Source: Calothrix sp. MO_192.B10
Lineage (GTDB): Bacteria; Cyanobacteriota; Cyanobacteriia; Cyanobacteriales; Nostocaceae
Length of the DNA: 36,791 nucleotides
Direction of reading: 5' to 3'
Assembly: GCA_030065055.1 (NCBI GenBank)
Contig: JASJDS010000045.1
Coordinates: 1 to 36,791, forward strand
Shown piece by piece: positions 36,367 through 36,791 of this stretch. The position numbers and the translations under genes are program-made. Within the stretch, counting starts at the first letter, position 1; each line of letters begins with the position of its first letter. Below the pieces are notes generated by a model, which searched no databases, was not told the DNA's origin, and saw nothing but the letters and a program-made list of their open reading frames with translations.

Positions 36367-36422
36367 GGGCACGGCATCCAAAATCTTTTGGTTTATAAAA
36401 CTATCTTACTGATGCCGTGCCC
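36367..36422. terminator. Hairpin downstream of the bicupin gene
   Basis: GGGCACGGCATC (36367-36378) pairs perfectly with GATGCCGTGCCC (36411-36422) around a 32-nt loop. It is in position to end the amidohydrolase-bicupin transcript. The GGCACGGCATC sequence is also known as a dispersed cyanobacterial repeat, so the role is uncertain. Confidence 0.5.
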
Positions 36423-36461
36423 TGACAAACTTTATTTGCGATTGAATTTATATAATTAATT

Positions 36462-36665
36462 TTATCTAGTTGGTGGATGCCAATTACTCTCAATCCACAA
36501 TGCTCTAGCTGTTGTCAAATACTCATTATTTAGTCGTAAAGCAATTACGGTTGCTCGACCTATTGGTGTTAAACCAGCAACGTGAGTTCCACCATTTACC
36601 CAATTAAAATGTTCCCACCACGACTGTTTTCTTGGATTGAATAATGGAACTAACTGACCGAACAA
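36462..36665 (-). pseudogene. HNH endonuclease C-terminal remnant
   Basis: About 66 residues match the C-terminus of cyanobacterial HNH endonuclease family proteins: QLVPLFNPRKQSWWEHFNW, HVAGLTPIGRATVIALRLNN and ARALWIESNWHPP. The upstream part with the HNH catalytic motif is absent. Instead, the DNA from about 36663 is a poly-purine AAAAGTAAAAAG repeat, and the apparent TTG start is at the junction. It is a decayed gene, not functional alone. Confidence 0.85.
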
Positions 36666-36791
36666 GGCAAAAGTAAAAAGTAAAAAGGCAAAAGTAAAGA
36701 AAAAGAAAAATGGTCACCAAGCCCCTAAATTTATTTATGGAACGAAGTAAAAACATTTGTTTCGATACAGGTAGTGCAAGAAACAATACGT
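36666..36791. other. A/G-rich repeat and unrecognised sequence at the window end
   Basis: The first 45 bp are a run of GGCAAAAGTAAAAAGTAAAA-like units. The remaining 80 bp contain no open frame I recognise. The region adjoins the truncated HNH gene. Confidence 0.4.

Noticed and set aside
36604-36786. Minus-strand open frame of 60 codons
   Set aside because: It is out of frame with the HNH remnant and runs through the A/G-rich repeat; its residues are low-complexity Phe/Leu.

Overview
The window is chromosomal DNA from a cyanobacterium, most likely a filamentous, repeat-rich one (Nostocales-like). Supporting signs are many HIP1-type sites (GCGATCGC and its CGATCG core), heptameric tandem repeats, several families of short palindromic repeats, an SLH-domain porin of the cyanobacterial iron-uptake type, Uma2 (DUF820) proteins and a cyanobacterial-style Ser/Thr kinase. 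The species cannot be named from the sequence.

Layout. (1) 0-3.4 kb, minus strand: a small secreted PepSY-like protein, a PstS phosphate-binding protein whose start overlaps its stop, and a porin. The porin's 3' end is replaced at the window edge by part of a group II intron reverse transcriptase. (2) 3.4-5.5 kb: a repeat-rich scar with a 3'-truncated fumarylacetoacetate-hydrolase gene and a TnpB C-terminal remnant. (3) 5.5-10.4 kb: two convergent MscS channels with a bidirectional hairpin between them, an AEC transporter and MsrA. (4) 10.8-21.2 kb, minus strand: a complete N-type (atpR-containing) F-ATPase gene set in the order atpD-C-Q-R-B-E-F-A ... G. Instead of atpA-atpG adjacency, about 3.1 kb lies between them. 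It holds a split YeeE/YedE-type transporter pair, a possible 45-aa ORF, two Uma2 proteins and a small unknown gene 6 nt upstream of atpG. A Ser/Thr kinase with a membrane tail lies upstream in the same direction. (5) 23.6-29.7 kb, plus strand: a four-gene carbohydrate ABC importer (binding protein, two permeases, MalK/UgpC-type ATPase) and an aldo/keto reductase, with repeats in every gap. (6) 30.1-31.7 kb: a DUF4336 protein and a 5'-truncated gene remnant. (7) 31.7-36.3 kb: a divergent cluster with an Asp/Asn beta-hydroxylase-like dioxygenase on one side and, on the other, a hydantoinase/dihydropyrimidinase-type amidohydrolase, an alpha/beta-hydrolase-fold protein without the normal nucleophile and late histidine, and a bicupin. 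(8) 36.4-36.8 kb: a C-terminal HNH endonuclease remnant.

How the genes work together. The N-ATPase genes would build a second, rotary ion-translocating ATPase separate from the housekeeping ATP synthase. Its c subunit carries the E-S-x-x-x-Y ion-binding pattern plus a second carboxylate in helix 1. The ABC importer would bring in a sugar or polyol. The amidohydrolase, pseudo-hydrolase and bicupin genes look like a small uncharacterised catabolic or modification pathway acting on a cyclic amide or related substrate; this is inference. Many gene ends are remodelled by repeats: the AtpR tail, the AtpF stop, the porin, the FAH gene and the TnpB, HNH and 31.0-kb remnants. The strongest leads are the N-ATPase operon split by accessory genes, a roughly 50-nt palindromic element with a conserved core and different self-complementary arms in each copy, and the 32.8-36.3 kb cluster.
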